From Terrirhizobium terrae (GTDB lineage: Bacteria; Pseudomonadota; Alphaproteobacteria; Rhizobiales; Rhizobiaceae): DNA of 64,000 bases. Positions 10,690-19,960 of this stretch are shown one piece after another. The stretch covers positions 3,137,501-3,201,500 of the forward strand of contig NZ_CP104992.1 in NCBI RefSeq assembly GCF_030323265.1, read 5' to 3'. The translations under genes and the position numbers were made by a program. The notes under the pieces are model-generated. The model saw nothing but the letters and a program-made list of their open reading frames with translations, did no database searches and was not told the DNA's origin. Positions within the stretch are counted from its first letter, which is position 1. Each line of letters starts with the position of its first letter.

Positions 10690-11839
10690 CGTGCAAGCCT
10701 CCCGCTCATAGCCGTTGCAGCATTTTGATTTCGGGCCGACTTTAGAAACTCGACATAGCGGTCGCCATAGGCATTCCAGCTGAAGCGGGTCCTGTCGTCC
10801 GCATTCATGCGCTGCCGTGACGGATCGCTGGATGCCTCCCAGGCGACGGCTCTGTCCAGCGCCGCCAGTAGAGCCTCCCCGTCGTTTGCGGCGTGGATCT
10901 CCACCGCACTCTTGTCGGAAATCATCGCACGGATATCCGGTCCACCGGTCATGTCGCTCGCCACGACCGGCAGGCCGGCCGCGAGGCCTTCGAGCATGAC
11001 CATTCCAAAGCCGTCCTCCCGGGACGGCAGGACGAGGAGATGATGCTCCTTCATCAGTTGCGCGAGCTGCTGATGATTGCGATGACCGATGCTCTTCGCA
11101 TTGGGAAGGTCGGGGAACGGCATGTCGGTGACCATGCCGGCATGGGTGAGATGCCAATCCGGTCGTGCGGCCATTGCGCCGGTCAGCAGATCGGCTCCTT
11201 TTCGTCTTGACCATGCGCCGACGAAGAGAAGACGCGTCGGCCCTGCCGGACGGGGCGAGGGGGAAACGTGTCTAGGTCGACGCCGAGCGGATTGAGAAAC
11301 AGCCTGTCCCGGTCAAAACCCTGGTCGACAAAACTCTGAACGGCATGGCCGGACAGCAGCGAGATGTAGTCAGCCGCCGCATAGCTTGCCATCTCCCGCT
11401 CCATATAATGCCTGCTCAAGGCCGCCCCGCCGCCTTCGACGAGCAGGGCATTCTGCGAGATGACATGACGCGAACCTCGCTCGATGATCACCGTCGCGCC
11501 CTGCCGCCGCGCGGCCTCTGCACAGCGGATGGCCATGGCGGAAAGTCCGATAAAGATGTCGCATGGCGGCAGATGGCGGGCGACATAGTCGTCCGTCCGG
11601 GCAAACAAAGCTTCGACTGCCTTTTCCTGCAGCCTAGGAAGACGCCGGTTCAGCGCATTGAAAGACGTCGGAAGCAAGGGACGGAACAGACTTGTCGAAT
11701 GTTGATCAGGGATGCCTTCGCGGCGAAGCCGGAAGCGCGGCATATAGCTGAAATAGCGGGTTTCGATCTGGCGCTCGAAAAGCTCGGTCGCGATGCGCCG
11801 CAGGTGAAAACCCGTCGTTGTGGCGATCACGACCCTCAT
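10686..11839 (-). CDS. Family 4 (GT-B) glycosyltransferase (frameshift)
   Basis: The C-terminal donor-binding domain has VLPSREDGFGMVMLEGLAAGLPVVASD, the EX7E-type region of GT4 enzymes, and the N-terminal domain starts VVIATTTGFHLRRIATELFE. Two overlapping frames meet near 11250. Adding one G to GGGG at 11252-11255 (plus strand) gives GPTRLLFVGAWSRRKGADLL, the expected hinge sequence, and a 384-residue protein. The start overlaps the flippase stop by 4 bases and the stop overlaps the DUF6625-like start by 4 bases, so all three are coupled. Confidence 0.85.
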
Positions 11840-13116
11840 GATGCGTTCCTCTCAGTCGCCAGCGAAGCAGGCTCGGACTTTCGGATGATGAACCCGGCCA
11901 TCAGCAGATACGTGGCAAAGAGCTTCAGCGCTTCGGCGACGCATCTGGCGATCGTCGCGCCGAGGGGGCCGAGCAGGACGGTGCCGACCGGGATGATCGC
12001 AAGCGTGGACACGGACATCACCGTCTGCACCTTCAGGAGGCTGGCGCTTCTGCTTGAGGCCAGCAGGTTGTTGTCGATGGCATGCGTCATGATCGAGAGC
12101 GTCTGCGCGATCGCAAAAGTCACCATCAAGGCAACGGCGCCGTCCCTGTAATCGGCCGCGAGCAGAAAATGCAGGATGAACGGCCCGACGAGCAGTAGGG
12201 CGAGGGCGCCGCCAAGGCCGACTACCGCTGCCGCAGCCAGCCATTTCATGGTGATCTGCGATTGGCGCTTCTCGTTGCCGGAGGCAGTGAAGAGATGAGG
12301 GCGGAAATAGTTCGAGAGAATTGCCGTTGTCAGCGCGTAGGGACGTCCGACCAACCCCGTCGCCGCGACATAGGAGCCGGTCGCCGCGGTACCGAGAATG
12401 CCACCTATGATGAAGCGATCGAGAAAGGAGGAGATCCAGCCGAGCGGACCCATGGCGGATACGGGCAAGCCATGTCCAAGCGCCTCGCGCCACCGGGCCT
12501 TGGCGCGACCCAATCGGATGCCGCGCAGATGCGAGACGCCGCCAAAGAGGATGGTGAACAGGAGCGCGCTGAAAATACGCACGACGATATGGGCGGCAAG
12601 AAACGTCCACGCGTCGGCGCCGAACAAGAGGAGAGCTGCAATGATGCCCGCGAATGTGAGCACGGTCTCGCCCGCGTTCCACAGCGACTGGCGGCGATAC
12701 TGCTGGTCAAGCACGAGGAGGGTCATCAGGCTGTATTTGAGAGCCTCGCCTGCGAAATAGCAGAACAGTGCGATGGTGGCGATCGCCGCGTAAAGGGCGC
12801 CCGGCAGGAACGGGGTGGCAATCAGGCAGGCTACAGCGAGAAGCAAGGCGATTGGGGCCAGAAATGTCTGCAACAGATAGGCCAGTCCCACAGACATCTG
12901 CCGACGTTCCTCGCCCGAAGGCAGTTTCGCGCAAAGGGCGATCTGGGTCTGGTTGAGCGCCATCGAAACGAGGCTCTCCAGGAAGGCGATCACACCGATG
13001 CCGAGCATCGCCGCACCGAATGTTTCCGCGTCCATCAACTCGGTATAGATGCGGATGGAGGCGAATATCACCACCGCAACAACGAGCTGACCCCAGATGA
13101 CGTGGAAAAATTTCAA
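11836..13116 (-). CDS. Wzx-like polysaccharide flippase
   Basis: A 426-residue integral membrane protein with about 12 predicted helices, fitting the oligosaccharide flippase/MATE-like superfamily that moves lipid-linked repeat units across the inner membrane. It opens with FFHVIWGQLVVAVVIFASIRI and has GWISSFLDRFIIGGILG in the middle, typical of Wzx-type proteins. The start appears to be TTG at 13116 with AGAGG about 6 bases upstream; no ATG fits. It begins the lower half of the minus-strand series after a 143-base spacer, so a second promoter there is possible. Polymerase-like and initiating enzymes elsewhere in the locus support a Wzx/Wzy route. Confidence 0.85.
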   Translation of the reverse strand: MKFFHVIWGQLVVAVVIFASIRIYTELMDAETFGAAMLGIGVIAFLESLVSMALNQTQIALCAKLPSGEERRQMSVGLAYLLQTFLAPIALLLAVACLIATPFLPGALYAAIATIALFCYFAGEALKYSLMTLLVLDQQYRRQSLWNAGETVLTFAGIIAALLLFGADAWTFLAAHIVVRIFSALLFTILFGGVSHLRGIRLGRAKARWREALGHGLPVSAMGPLGWISSFLDRFIIGGILGTAATGSYVAATGLVGRPYALTTAILSNYFRPHLFTASGNEKRQSQITMKWLAAAAVVGLGGALALLLVGPFILHFLLAADYRDGAVALMVTFAIAQTLSIMTHAIDNNLLASSRSASLLKVQTVMSVSTLAIIPVGTVLLGPLGATIARCVAEALKLFATYLLMAGFIIRKSEPASLATERNAS

Positions 13117-13259
13117 AATTAACCTCTGCTCATTCGAGCGAAAAACATCTGCGTGGAAAATATTATCTATGTATTATAACCTCACGACAGCGAGGAGAGA
13201 CAATAATTGTTTCGGATTAAACTTTATTCTCGTCTCAATCATCCCGCTGTTGCTAGCTG
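13117..13259 (-). promoter_or_regulatory. AT-rich spacer, possible internal promoter
   Basis: This 143-base AT-rich gap is the only sizeable break in the minus-strand glycosyltransferase series. It includes the AGAGG tract near 13125 that serves the TTG start of the flippase. No precise promoter elements can be fixed. Confidence 0.3.
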
Positions 13260-14174
13260 TCATGAAAGCTTGTGGCCGGTCATCGCTTCCAACGCACGCA
13301 ACCGTTCGTCACGGTTTGGGAGCAGCTGAAGTGTGCGGTCGAACTCGACGATCTTGGCACCGACCAGGAAGCGGTACCAGAACCCCTGCAGAAAGTGATA
13401 CACGAGGCCTGGCCGGCCATCGAGAAATCCCAACTGGAAGATATAGCGGTACAGGAAATATCCGAGTGGCCCTACCCAGAAGGGCAATCGATTGTAGACC
13501 TTCTCCTTGAACCATCTTTTGATGGCGGCCTGTTTGGAGGCGCTGTCGCTGGAGAGATCCTGGTCTCGTTCGAACAACTTGTATTTCTGGTTCAGGACGT
13601 CGATTGCCTCCCGCGTCGCATAGCCGTTGTGCTTGGCGGTGAAGAATGTAAGGTCGTTGAGATTGCAGTCGGAGAACCCGCCCTCGAGCGTGATTGTCCT
13701 GCCGCCCCAGACGACGATATGCTCGTCCATCCAGCGATCCTCGATGCGGCCTTGCCCCCTTCGCCAGAGCCTTAGAAGGACAAGCGGGTAACGGCCGCCA
13801 TGTCTTATCCAGCGATCCCAGAAGATGTGCTTTCGCTTGATGTTGATCCCGGCGACGTCTGCACCAAGGGCGGGTAGTGTCGCTTGGATGGTGGCGGCGA
13901 GGTCGTCTTCGATGATCTCGTCGGCATCGAGCCGCATGATCCAGTCGGCCGTGATCGGCGCGTTTTCCAGACCCCACTGGAACTGCTTCGAATAATTGGT
14001 CCAGGGATTTTGCAGGACGACGGCGCCGGCCTCTTCGGCAACCTCGACTGTCCTGTCTTTCGAAAAGGAATCGACGACAAAGACTTCCGATGCAAAGGCG
14101 CGCACTGACCGGATGGCACGTCCGATATGCTTCTGCTCGTTATGGGTCAGGATCAGGACGGCAACTTTTGTCAT
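13260..14174 (-). CDS. Family 2 glycosyltransferase, WaaE/KdtX-like
   Basis: A 304-residue GT-A transferase with the N-terminal motif VAVLILTHNEQKHIGRAIRSV, the nucleotide-binding VVDSFSKDRTVE, the metal site MRLDADEII, and RRGQGRIEDRWMDEHIVV, a combination seen in the WaaE/KdtX (beta-1,4-glucosyltransferase-like) branch. The C-terminal part, from about residue 220, contains hydrophobic segments that could lie along the membrane. Its ATG at 14174 overlaps the stop of the upstream acyltransferase (ATGA). Within this locus it is more likely a repeat-unit enzyme than a lipopolysaccharide-core enzyme. Confidence 0.88.
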   Translation of the reverse strand: MTKVAVLILTHNEQKHIGRAIRSVRAFASEVFVVDSFSKDRTVEVAEEAGAVVLQNPWTNYSKQFQWGLENAPITADWIMRLDADEIIEDDLAATIQATLPALGADVAGINIKRKHIFWDRWIRHGGRYPLVLLRLWRRGQGRIEDRWMDEHIVVWGGRTITLEGGFSDCNLNDLTFFTAKHNGYATREAIDVLNQKYKLFERDQDLSSDSASKQAAIKRWFKEKVYNRLPFWVGPLGYFLYRYIFQLGFLDGRPGLVYHFLQGFWYRFLVGAKIVEFDRTLQLLPNRDERLRALEAMTGHKLS

Positions 14175-14743
14175 ACTATCCCTGGCTGTTTTCTGTGCCG
14201 GATGAACCGGGCAGGATTTCCGGCGTAGATCGAGTTCGCCTCGAGATTCTTGAATGTCACGCCGCGGGCTCCGAGCACTGCGCCGTCCGCGATCACGACC
14301 CCCGGTCCGACGAAAGCATCGGCCGCGATCCAGGCATTGGCGCCGATTGTGATCGGTTTCGTCACCAACTGGAAATGCGGATCGTCGACGTCATGGGTGC
14401 CGCCGCACAGATACGCGCCCTGCGACACAAGCGCGTAGGCGCCGAGCGTGATCTTGTCCATCGAATAGCAGTTCACCCCGCTCGACAGGCAGGCATGAGC
14501 ATCCATCGAAAGATTGGCGGGATACCAGATCTTTACACCCGGATAAATTCTCGCATCCCGATGGATGCTGGCACCGAAACCGCACAGCAGCAGACGCCGC
14601 CATCCATGAAACGGCACCGGCGTCCATTTACCCAATCCGTTCCACACGACAGCCCAGGCAAGCCTGGTCAGCCGATGCCGAAGAGCAAAGCTTGGCCCAC
14701 CCTCCCGGGGATTTGCCGATCGCGCGTCGAGCAGAGGGGTCAT
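14171..14743 (-). CDS. WcaF-like hexapeptide-repeat acyltransferase
   Basis: A 190-residue left-handed beta-helix acyltransferase, expected to O-acetylate a sugar using acetyl-CoA. Hexapeptide repeats run through GASIHRDARIYPG, ITLGAYALVSQGAYLCG, ITIGANAWIAADAFVGPGVVI and AVLGARGVTFKNL, ending with YAGNPARFIRHR, which is characteristic of WcaF/NodL-type enzymes. THDVDDPHF holds the usual catalytic His. The start at 14743 overlaps the upstream glycosyltransferase stop (ATGA); a longer open frame to 14878 is a shadow. It suggests that the polymer carries acetyl groups. Confidence 0.9.
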   Translation of the reverse strand: MTPLLDARSANPREGGPSFALRHRLTRLAWAVVWNGLGKWTPVPFHGWRRLLLCGFGASIHRDARIYPGVKIWYPANLSMDAHACLSSGVNCYSMDKITLGAYALVSQGAYLCGGTHDVDDPHFQLVTKPITIGANAWIAADAFVGPGVVIADGAVLGARGVTFKNLEANSIYAGNPARFIRHRKQPGIV

Positions 14744-15903
14744 GCAGCCTCCGAACGGGCGTCTTCCAGCGCGGCCATCAGGTCGAGCGCCGCCTGTTCG
14801 ACGCGGAAATGCCTGTCGAAACCGGCCCGCGCCTTGGCGCCCATGGCTGATTTGGCCCCGCTCTCCAGCGCAAGCCAACGCTGAAGAAGACGCAGGATGC
14901 CGTCCGGCGTGTCGGTCTCGATGAAACCGCCGCCGGACGCCTCGATTTCGCGCCAGATATTGACCTTGTCGGTCGTCAGCACCGGCGTGCCGCAGGCCAT
15001 CGCCTCAGCAACGACGATGCCGAAATTTTCCTGGTGCGAGGGTAGGATGAAGGCCTCTGCCGAACGGAAGGCTCCCCATTTCGCCTCACCGGTCAGCATG
15101 CCCGGCCAATGGATGCGATCTCCGATCCCGGCATCGTCTGCCTGCGCCTGCAGCGTGGCCCCAAGCCCGGTCTGGTCGGGACCGGCGATGACGAGGTCGA
15201 TATCAGGATGGGCCGTAGCGATCTTCGAAAAGGCATCGATCAGCAGGTCGCATCCCTTCTTTTCGTGAATGCGGCTGAGGAAAAGCAGGAAGCGTCGCCC
15301 TTTGAGCGCGGGCAGGACCGCATGAAATGCATCCGTTTGCGCCGGTGTCGCTACCGGCGGCTCGGACGTGCCGAAAGCAACGACCTTTTCGGCATAGCGA
15401 TAGCCCTGGAAAACACCGCGCGCGAGGTCCCGTTCCTCCTCGCAGGTGAAGAGCACGGACCGTGCGTCGCGAAGCACCTTACCCTGCGCGAGCAGCCAGA
15501 AGATCTGTTTTGCCATGTGCTTGGCGGGATAGGATTTGCGGAACCAGGGATCCATCATCCCATGCGTATAGGCCACATAGGGCAGGGAGGCTTTCCTGAG
15601 CCCCAGCCATCCGCCGACCGAAGCGTGGTTCCAGAGGCCATGAATGACAGCGGCATCATAGCGTGAACCGTTTTCAGCGATCCATCGGCTGATCTTGGTG
15701 GTGTAGCCATACTTCCCACGCCCCGGCCCGCAGGCATGGACCTTGAATGGAAAGGTAGTCACATGAGGCGAGTGCGGATCATCCAGTGTAACGACTTCGG
15801 TCGCATGCCCGAGCGATCTGTGGTGTTCGGCGGTCAGCTTCAGACCTTCGATGGGGCCCCCGTCGGCCGGATCGACGCCTGCAATTACATGTAGAACCTT
15901 CAA
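14740..15903 (-). CDS. Family 4 (GT-B) glycosyltransferase
   Basis: A 387-residue GT4 transferase: N-terminal MKVLHVIAGVDPADGGPIEGL with the Gly-rich acceptor-side loop, HGLWNHASVGG and AYTHGMMDPWFR in the first domain. The second domain shows FLLFLSRIHEKKGCDLLIDAF and the donor-site region EAFILPSHQENFGIVVAEAMACGTPVLTT with the EX7E pair. It is the first gene of the coupled minus-strand series, preceded by a 359-base AT-rich spacer that should hold the operon promoter. The sugar is unknown. Confidence 0.92.
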   Translation of the reverse strand: MKVLHVIAGVDPADGGPIEGLKLTAEHHRSLGHATEVVTLDDPHSPHVTTFPFKVHACGPGRGKYGYTTKISRWIAENGSRYDAAVIHGLWNHASVGGWLGLRKASLPYVAYTHGMMDPWFRKSYPAKHMAKQIFWLLAQGKVLRDARSVLFTCEEERDLARGVFQGYRYAEKVVAFGTSEPPVATPAQTDAFHAVLPALKGRRFLLFLSRIHEKKGCDLLIDAFSKIATAHPDIDLVIAGPDQTGLGATLQAQADDAGIGDRIHWPGMLTGEAKWGAFRSAEAFILPSHQENFGIVVAEAMACGTPVLTTDKVNIWREIEASGGGFIETDTPDGILRLLQRWLALESGAKSAMGAKARAGFDRHFRVEQAALDLMAALEDARSEAA

Positions 15904-16262
15904 AGCATCCCCCGATGCAAATCATTCGGCATTTGCCCGACATCTCTTGCCGGCGAAGTCTCGTGTCAGGTCCGTCTCGCCGGTAATCGCCTTGGAGTAT
16001 TTATAATTAGCACTATATGAAGTGTGATATTCTTATATTATTTTGATTTTTATACTGCAATTACATTTCAAGTCGATGGTTAATCTGGCCCGGTTTGAAG
16101 TAGGAATCTTGGCCGGTTCGAGTTTCTTAGCTTGTGAGGCGCTTTTACCACTCGCCTGCGAGCCGTCGTCGGCATCGAGAACAGCAGGCCGCTAAGCGTG
16201 TCTTAAGACCCCTTCGGGAATGGGCGCCCGCCGCCATGGAAGGCGACGAGCGGCCAGTTTGG
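15904..16262. promoter_or_regulatory. Intergenic region, probable promoter for the minus-strand glycosyltransferase operon
   Basis: A 359-base gap between the SGNH hydrolase stop and the first GT4 gene. It is strongly AT-rich around 15990-16110 and GC-rich afterwards. No gene is supported. A promoter reading left toward 15903 is expected, but its elements are not clear. Confidence 0.35.
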
Positions 16263-17476
16263 TCAGGCGGCGAGCTTTTCCCGGATCGCATTGGCGAGGC
16301 GTGCGCCGAGATAGGCATGGCCCGCGACACTCGGGTGGGTGCCGCCGTTATCGACGACCCAGTCGCCATTGCCGACGCCGGTCGTCATGCCCTGGTGGCC
16401 GGGTGCAGGCCATTGCCATTCCGAACCCGGCACGGCCGGATCGATGACGAAGGTTCTTCCCGAATTTTCCGTCTGTGCGCCGGCAATGATCGCGGTGCGG
16501 ATATCGAGAGGCCCTGAACCCTGAGGTGACCACGGCGCGACAATGAAGAGCGGCGAGGTCGGCAGCGCCTGACGGAACTTCGCGCACCATGTTGCGACCA
16601 CCGTCTGGACCTGGCCCGGATTCTGTTCGCCGTCATTGACGCCCATCGCGATGATGGCGAGGTCCGGTGCGTGGTCGATCACGTCCCGCTGGAAGCGATC
16701 GCTGAGAGCGACCCGGTTTCCATTGGCGCGCAACCAGCCGGTGCCGCCGGAACCTGACGCCCATACATCGTCGAGCCCTAGGTGCCAGCCCATGTGATTG
16801 ACGAGCCCGGACAACCCCATCACATCATTGGGTACCCCGTCACTCGTTGTTCCTTCGACGAAACTGTCGCCCGCGACGATGCACCGGATCGGATTGGCGC
16901 CCGCCGGCCGCCAGACATCGTGAAGGACGGAGGTGGTGATGCCGGAGAAGAAACCGGCAGCTCCGCCTGCGCCGAGGTCAACCCGAAATTTCCGCGCTGT
17001 CGGGATATCCGAGATTGCGGAGAAGTCGACGATGACGTGGTTGTTGGCTGCATCGACGTGATGGATCGGCTGAGAAACGAGGCGCAGTTCGCCATCTTCC
17101 TCGCACCAGAGACGAAAAGGTGCAGTGCTGCCACCCAGGTTGATTTCGAATGTGGGAGCATCCGTGCAGAATTCGATGCTTCCGCCGATCTGCTCAAAGC
17201 TGTTGTTATCGGTGGAATAGTTCACCGTCTTGAACTTCACCCAGTCCGTCCCGGCAAAATCGAGCTTGTAAGGCTCACCTCCGAGATAGCGGTGTTTACC
17301 CGTCATGCCGAAATCCGAGGCCGAAGAAGTTTTGGTCATTCCGGCAAGGGGGTAGGGCCGGGGGTAACGACTGGCGGCGCGATCATCAGCCTAGGAAGAT
17401 GGCCGCGCGAGAAGGACATTTTCAGCCGATCTAGCTTGTAGTGATAGGAATGCGAGATTGGACGCGTATCGACCAT
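16263..17476 (-). CDS. SGNH/GDSL-type hydrolase (probable frameshift near start)
   Basis: The main frame (start at 17339, 358 residues) has an N-terminal beta-rich region and then an SGNH lipase/esterase domain: CIVAGDSFVEG (nucleophile Ser), IIAMGVNDGEQNPG (Gly and Asn oxyanion blocks) and GGTHPSVAGHAYLG with the DxxH-like catalytic His. Such enzymes often deacylate or esterify polysaccharides. A 46-residue frame at 17336-17476 overlaps its ATG. Adding one G to either plus-strand G5 run (17348-17352 or 17360-17364) fuses the two into a continuous 404-residue protein starting MVDTRPISHSYHYKLDRL, so I treat them as one gene. No signal peptide is evident. Confidence 0.75.
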
Positions 17477-17478
17477 GA

Positions 17479-17673
17479 TTAGATCTCCTCGGTAAGCAAT
17501 GCCCCGCCTTCTTCCAAAACGGGAGGCAGGGGCGTTGATGGGGGTAAAGCGTCGTCGAACAGCAGTGCGACACCTGCAGGTAGGTCCTGAAAATCGGCGT
17601 TATCCTGCTGAGTTACTGCTAGTCCGGCGATTCCGATGCCGAGCCCGAGCATTAGCGTGCGCCTTGAGGCCAA
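17479..17673 (-). CDS. Small putative exported protein
   Basis: A 64-residue frame from TTG at 17673 (or a 57-residue form from ATG at 17652) ends two bases before the next ATG at 17476. The N-terminus RRTLMLGLGIGIAGLAV looks like a short signal peptide or single membrane anchor; the rest is Pro- and acid-rich. It is closely spaced to the SGNH hydrolase gene and reads the same way, which is the best evidence that it is real. Its function is unknown. Confidence 0.35.
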   Translation of the reverse strand: MASRRTLMLGLGIGIAGLAVTQQDNADFQDLPAGVALLFDDALPPSTPLPPVLEEGGALLTEEI

Positions 17674-17855
17674 CTACTCAGGTAGTAGGCGGCGTTTTCG
17701 CCAATCGGTCTAAGATTATGTCTGCTATGCAAAGCGATCTCCCTGCTTTGGACCAAGTTTCATGTGCCGCGTTTTTTGCGGCGCTTGAATTCTAAGAGGG
17801 GAGACGGGGGCGTGGACGTAACTCACGCGTGGAACTTGCCTGAAGGGCGCCCAAA

Positions 17856-19100
17856 TCAAGCTAACCAGTTGTTTTTAGGAAAGGGGGCAGAGTGCGCAGT
17901 CGCCTTGTTCAAAATTTTTCCGCGGTTAGCGTCCACGTTTGAAAGGTGCGGTTGGCGTAACCAAAAGACAACTAAGCGGGGAACGGCGCCTCTACATTCC
18001 GGTTGGAGAATCCGTGCCAGATTTTTCGAGGCAAATAACCGGCGAAGCAATCGGCGCGATGGTTCGTCGAAAAATCGGGCCGCCGCGATCGACACGACTG
18101 CGGTTATGGCGACAACAATACAAGCGAAGAAAAGTGAGTGCGAGATTGTCTGATCATAACCGACAACCGCTTTGGCCGCTCTTATGATGGGCATATGCAG
18201 GCAATAAAGGGGATAGGAGACGAGCCCCAACCAGTAGCATGTCGGCTGCCAACGTGAAGGAACATAAAGATGCGCACCTATCAATATTACCAATGGTGAT
18301 CCTATGACCGCAAGAAGGTATACGGCGCGCGGATAAGGAAGCATTCCCGAGCTTACGAAGCAGAGACCAAGTAAGAGTAGCATTGCCATCGATTTCGATC
18401 GGGCACGCAGCATGTTCAAAGCCGACTCCACGCGCTCATGTCGATAGAGATGGGCAATAACGATACCCGCATGAAAGCCGGCAATAACTCGGATAAAGCC
18501 GACCCCGAAGTTATGTGTTGCCCAACCAGTGGCACCGTAAGGCGAAAAGGTAAGATAGCTTAATACAAAAAGGCATGTCGCGGCCAGCGCGATGTGCCTG
18601 CGGATACTCCATCGAGAAGTAAGAAGGAACCCAATGTTGATTACGATCTCGAAGAAGAGGGACCATGCTGGACCATTGACCGGAAATATCAATCCACGCT
18701 CGACTTCTGTCCCGAATACTGGGTAATCGGCAGCGTTGAAGAAAGGTATGTAGAATAAATTTAGCAGTATCGAATTCAATGATTCCGTAGGTGTGATGGT
18801 GGAAAGGTTGTTTTGCGATATGTAGTTTAGCCCGAATGCACCAACGAAAATGCCAAGAAAATACATTGGATAAAGTCGAATCAGTCGTTGTTTGACGAAT
18901 TCTACCCATCTCATTCCTGACGCAAGAAGCGCTGTATATCTTGCCGCAATAACGAAGCCGCTCAGAATAAAAAACAGATCGACTGAGAAATAGGCCGCGC
19001 CCATGAATCGATAGCCGAAATGAGCTGCAACATGCATAAGCATGACGTTGATTGCCGCCACTCCACGCAAGGCATCTAGAAAGAAAAGTCGCTGATCCAC
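17856..19100 (-). CDS. Acyltransferase-3 (OafA-like) membrane protein
   Basis: A 414-residue integral membrane acyltransferase with about ten predicted helices. It begins RLFFLDALRGVAAINVMLMH (the catalytic-His region of acyltransferase-3) and has YFSVDLFFILSGFVIAARY and NGPAWSLFFEIVINIGFL; these are family hallmarks. It would O-acylate a surface polysaccharide. The last ~60 residues after FFDEPSRRLLRRL are basic and unlike the usual short tail, so the true C-terminus may be altered by an indel, though I cannot show one. Codon use is more AT-rich than in the flanking genes, consistent with an accessory gene. Confidence 0.9.
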   Translation of the reverse strand: MDQRLFFLDALRGVAAINVMLMHVAAHFGYRFMGAAYFSVDLFFILSGFVIAARYTALLASGMRWVEFVKQRLIRLYPMYFLGIFVGAFGLNYISQNNLSTITPTESLNSILLNLFYIPFFNAADYPVFGTEVERGLIFPVNGPAWSLFFEIVINIGFLLTSRWSIRRHIALAATCLFVLSYLTFSPYGATGWATHNFGVGFIRVIAGFHAGIVIAHLYRHERVESALNMLRARSKSMAMLLLLGLCFVSSGMLPYPRAVYLLAVIGSPLVILIGAHLYVPSRWQPTCYWLGLVSYPLYCLHMPIIRAAKAVVGYDQTISHSLFFACIVVAITAVVSIAAARFFDEPSRRLLRRLFASKNLARILQPECRGAVPRLVVFWLRQPHLSNVDANRGKILNKATAHSAPFPKNNWLA

Positions 19101-19399
19101 TTCAATGCCTTATTTTTATGTGCGCGATAAATTGATTATTTATTTTGAAATGCGTGCTTAGAGATTGCATTAAATCATATTGTTGCAAGTTCGTGGAAAT
19201 ATATTCCGTACTTGCTTAATTCTGCGGGTGAATGCTTAAGTATAGGCCGATCTGTTTTCGGGCCGACTACATTTGAAGCCTAGTGCGTAGCTGCTATGCT
19301 GACGATTGTCATGCAGGTTGCGTTAAGAATCAACACGCGTTCCTGCGGGCAAGCTTGCCCAATTTCAAAACTACAGCAGTCTTTAATCGAATGGAAAAA
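19101..19399. other. AT-rich intergenic region
   Basis: About 300 bases between the acyltransferase start and the 3' end of tRNA-Val. It is very AT-rich near 19110-19230, consistent with the acyltransferase promoter. No gene is seen. It would also hold an island junction if the polysaccharide locus entered beside the tRNA. Confidence 0.35.
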
Positions 19400-19475
19400 T
19401 GGTGGGCGATGAGAGACTCGAACTCCCGACATCCTCGGTGTAAACGAGGCGCTCTACCAACTGAGCTAATCGCCC
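19400..19475 (-). tRNA. tRNA-Val (anticodon TAC)
   Basis: Read on the minus strand, GGGCGAT pairs with ATCGCCC as the acceptor stem, followed by a D-arm (AGCTCAGTTGGTAGAGC), an anticodon stem CCTCG/CGAGG with loop TTTACAC giving anticodon TAC, and a T-arm with GTTCGAGTC. The discriminator A and the CCA end (19402-19400) are encoded. The downstream ATTTTT stretch may help termination. It decodes GUA valine codons. Confidence 0.96.
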
Positions 19476-19644
19476 TTCGCGAGACCGGGTCGTCCCCGCC
19501 GCGTCGGTGGCGCTGATCTATGCGGATCGTGGAAAAACCGCAAGAGCCTTCGTGATGTTTTTTGAATTTTTCGTCGAAACCCTGCAAAATATGCTGGTCG
19601 CGGTGGAAAGAGGAAAAGCGTCATTCTTTTGTCTTGAAACCTGC

Positions 19645-19673
19645 TTGACACCCGATCACGAACCTCTTAGGAA
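19645..19673 (+). promoter_or_regulatory. Probable sigma70-type promoter for the tRNA-Asp pair
   Basis: CTTGACA with the -35 at 19645-19650, a 17-base spacer and TAGGAA at 19668-19673 fits the rhizobial CTTGAC-N17 pattern. It lies about 75 bases before the first tRNA-Asp in the right orientation. Confidence 0.45.
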
Positions 19674-19751
19674 GCCGCCAACCGAGCGATCGAGGTCGCC
19701 CGGCCAAGTGGTTTCCCCGAAGGTTTTCCTAGGGGTTCACTTGAAGAAAGT

Positions 19752-19828
19752 GCGGGTGTAGCTCAGTCGGTTAGAGTGCCGGCCTGTCACGCCGGAGGTC
19801 GCGGGTTCGAGCCCCGTCACTCGCGCCA
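19752..19828 (+). tRNA. tRNA-Asp (anticodon GTC), copy 1
   Basis: Acceptor GCGGGTG pairs with CACTCGC (one G-U), the D-arm is AGCTCAGTCGGTTAGAGT, and the anticodon stem-loop CCGGC-CTGTCAC-GCCGG gives anticodon GTC. The T-arm GCGGG-TTCGAGC-CCCGT is followed by discriminator G and an encoded CCA. Confidence 0.97.
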
Positions 19829-19883
19829 TTCTTCTCCTCGAAACTCTCTTCCGGTTTCCGGAAGCTGCCGCAAGGCAATATGC

Positions 19884-19960
19884 GCGGGTGTAGCTCAGTC
19901 GGTTAGAGTGCCGGCCTGTCACGCCGGAGGTCGCGGGTTCGAGCCCCGTCACTCGCGCCA
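19884..19960 (+). tRNA. tRNA-Asp (anticodon GTC), copy 2
   Basis: Identical over its 77 bases to the copy 55 bases upstream, so probably a tandem duplication transcribed from the same promoter. T-rich sequence follows at 19963-19978. Confidence 0.97.

Noticed and set aside
10690..11214. N-terminal extension of the DUF6625-like protein
   Set aside because: The extension reads the upstream glycosyltransferase in a wrong frame; the ATGA overlap at 10686-10689 gives the natural start.
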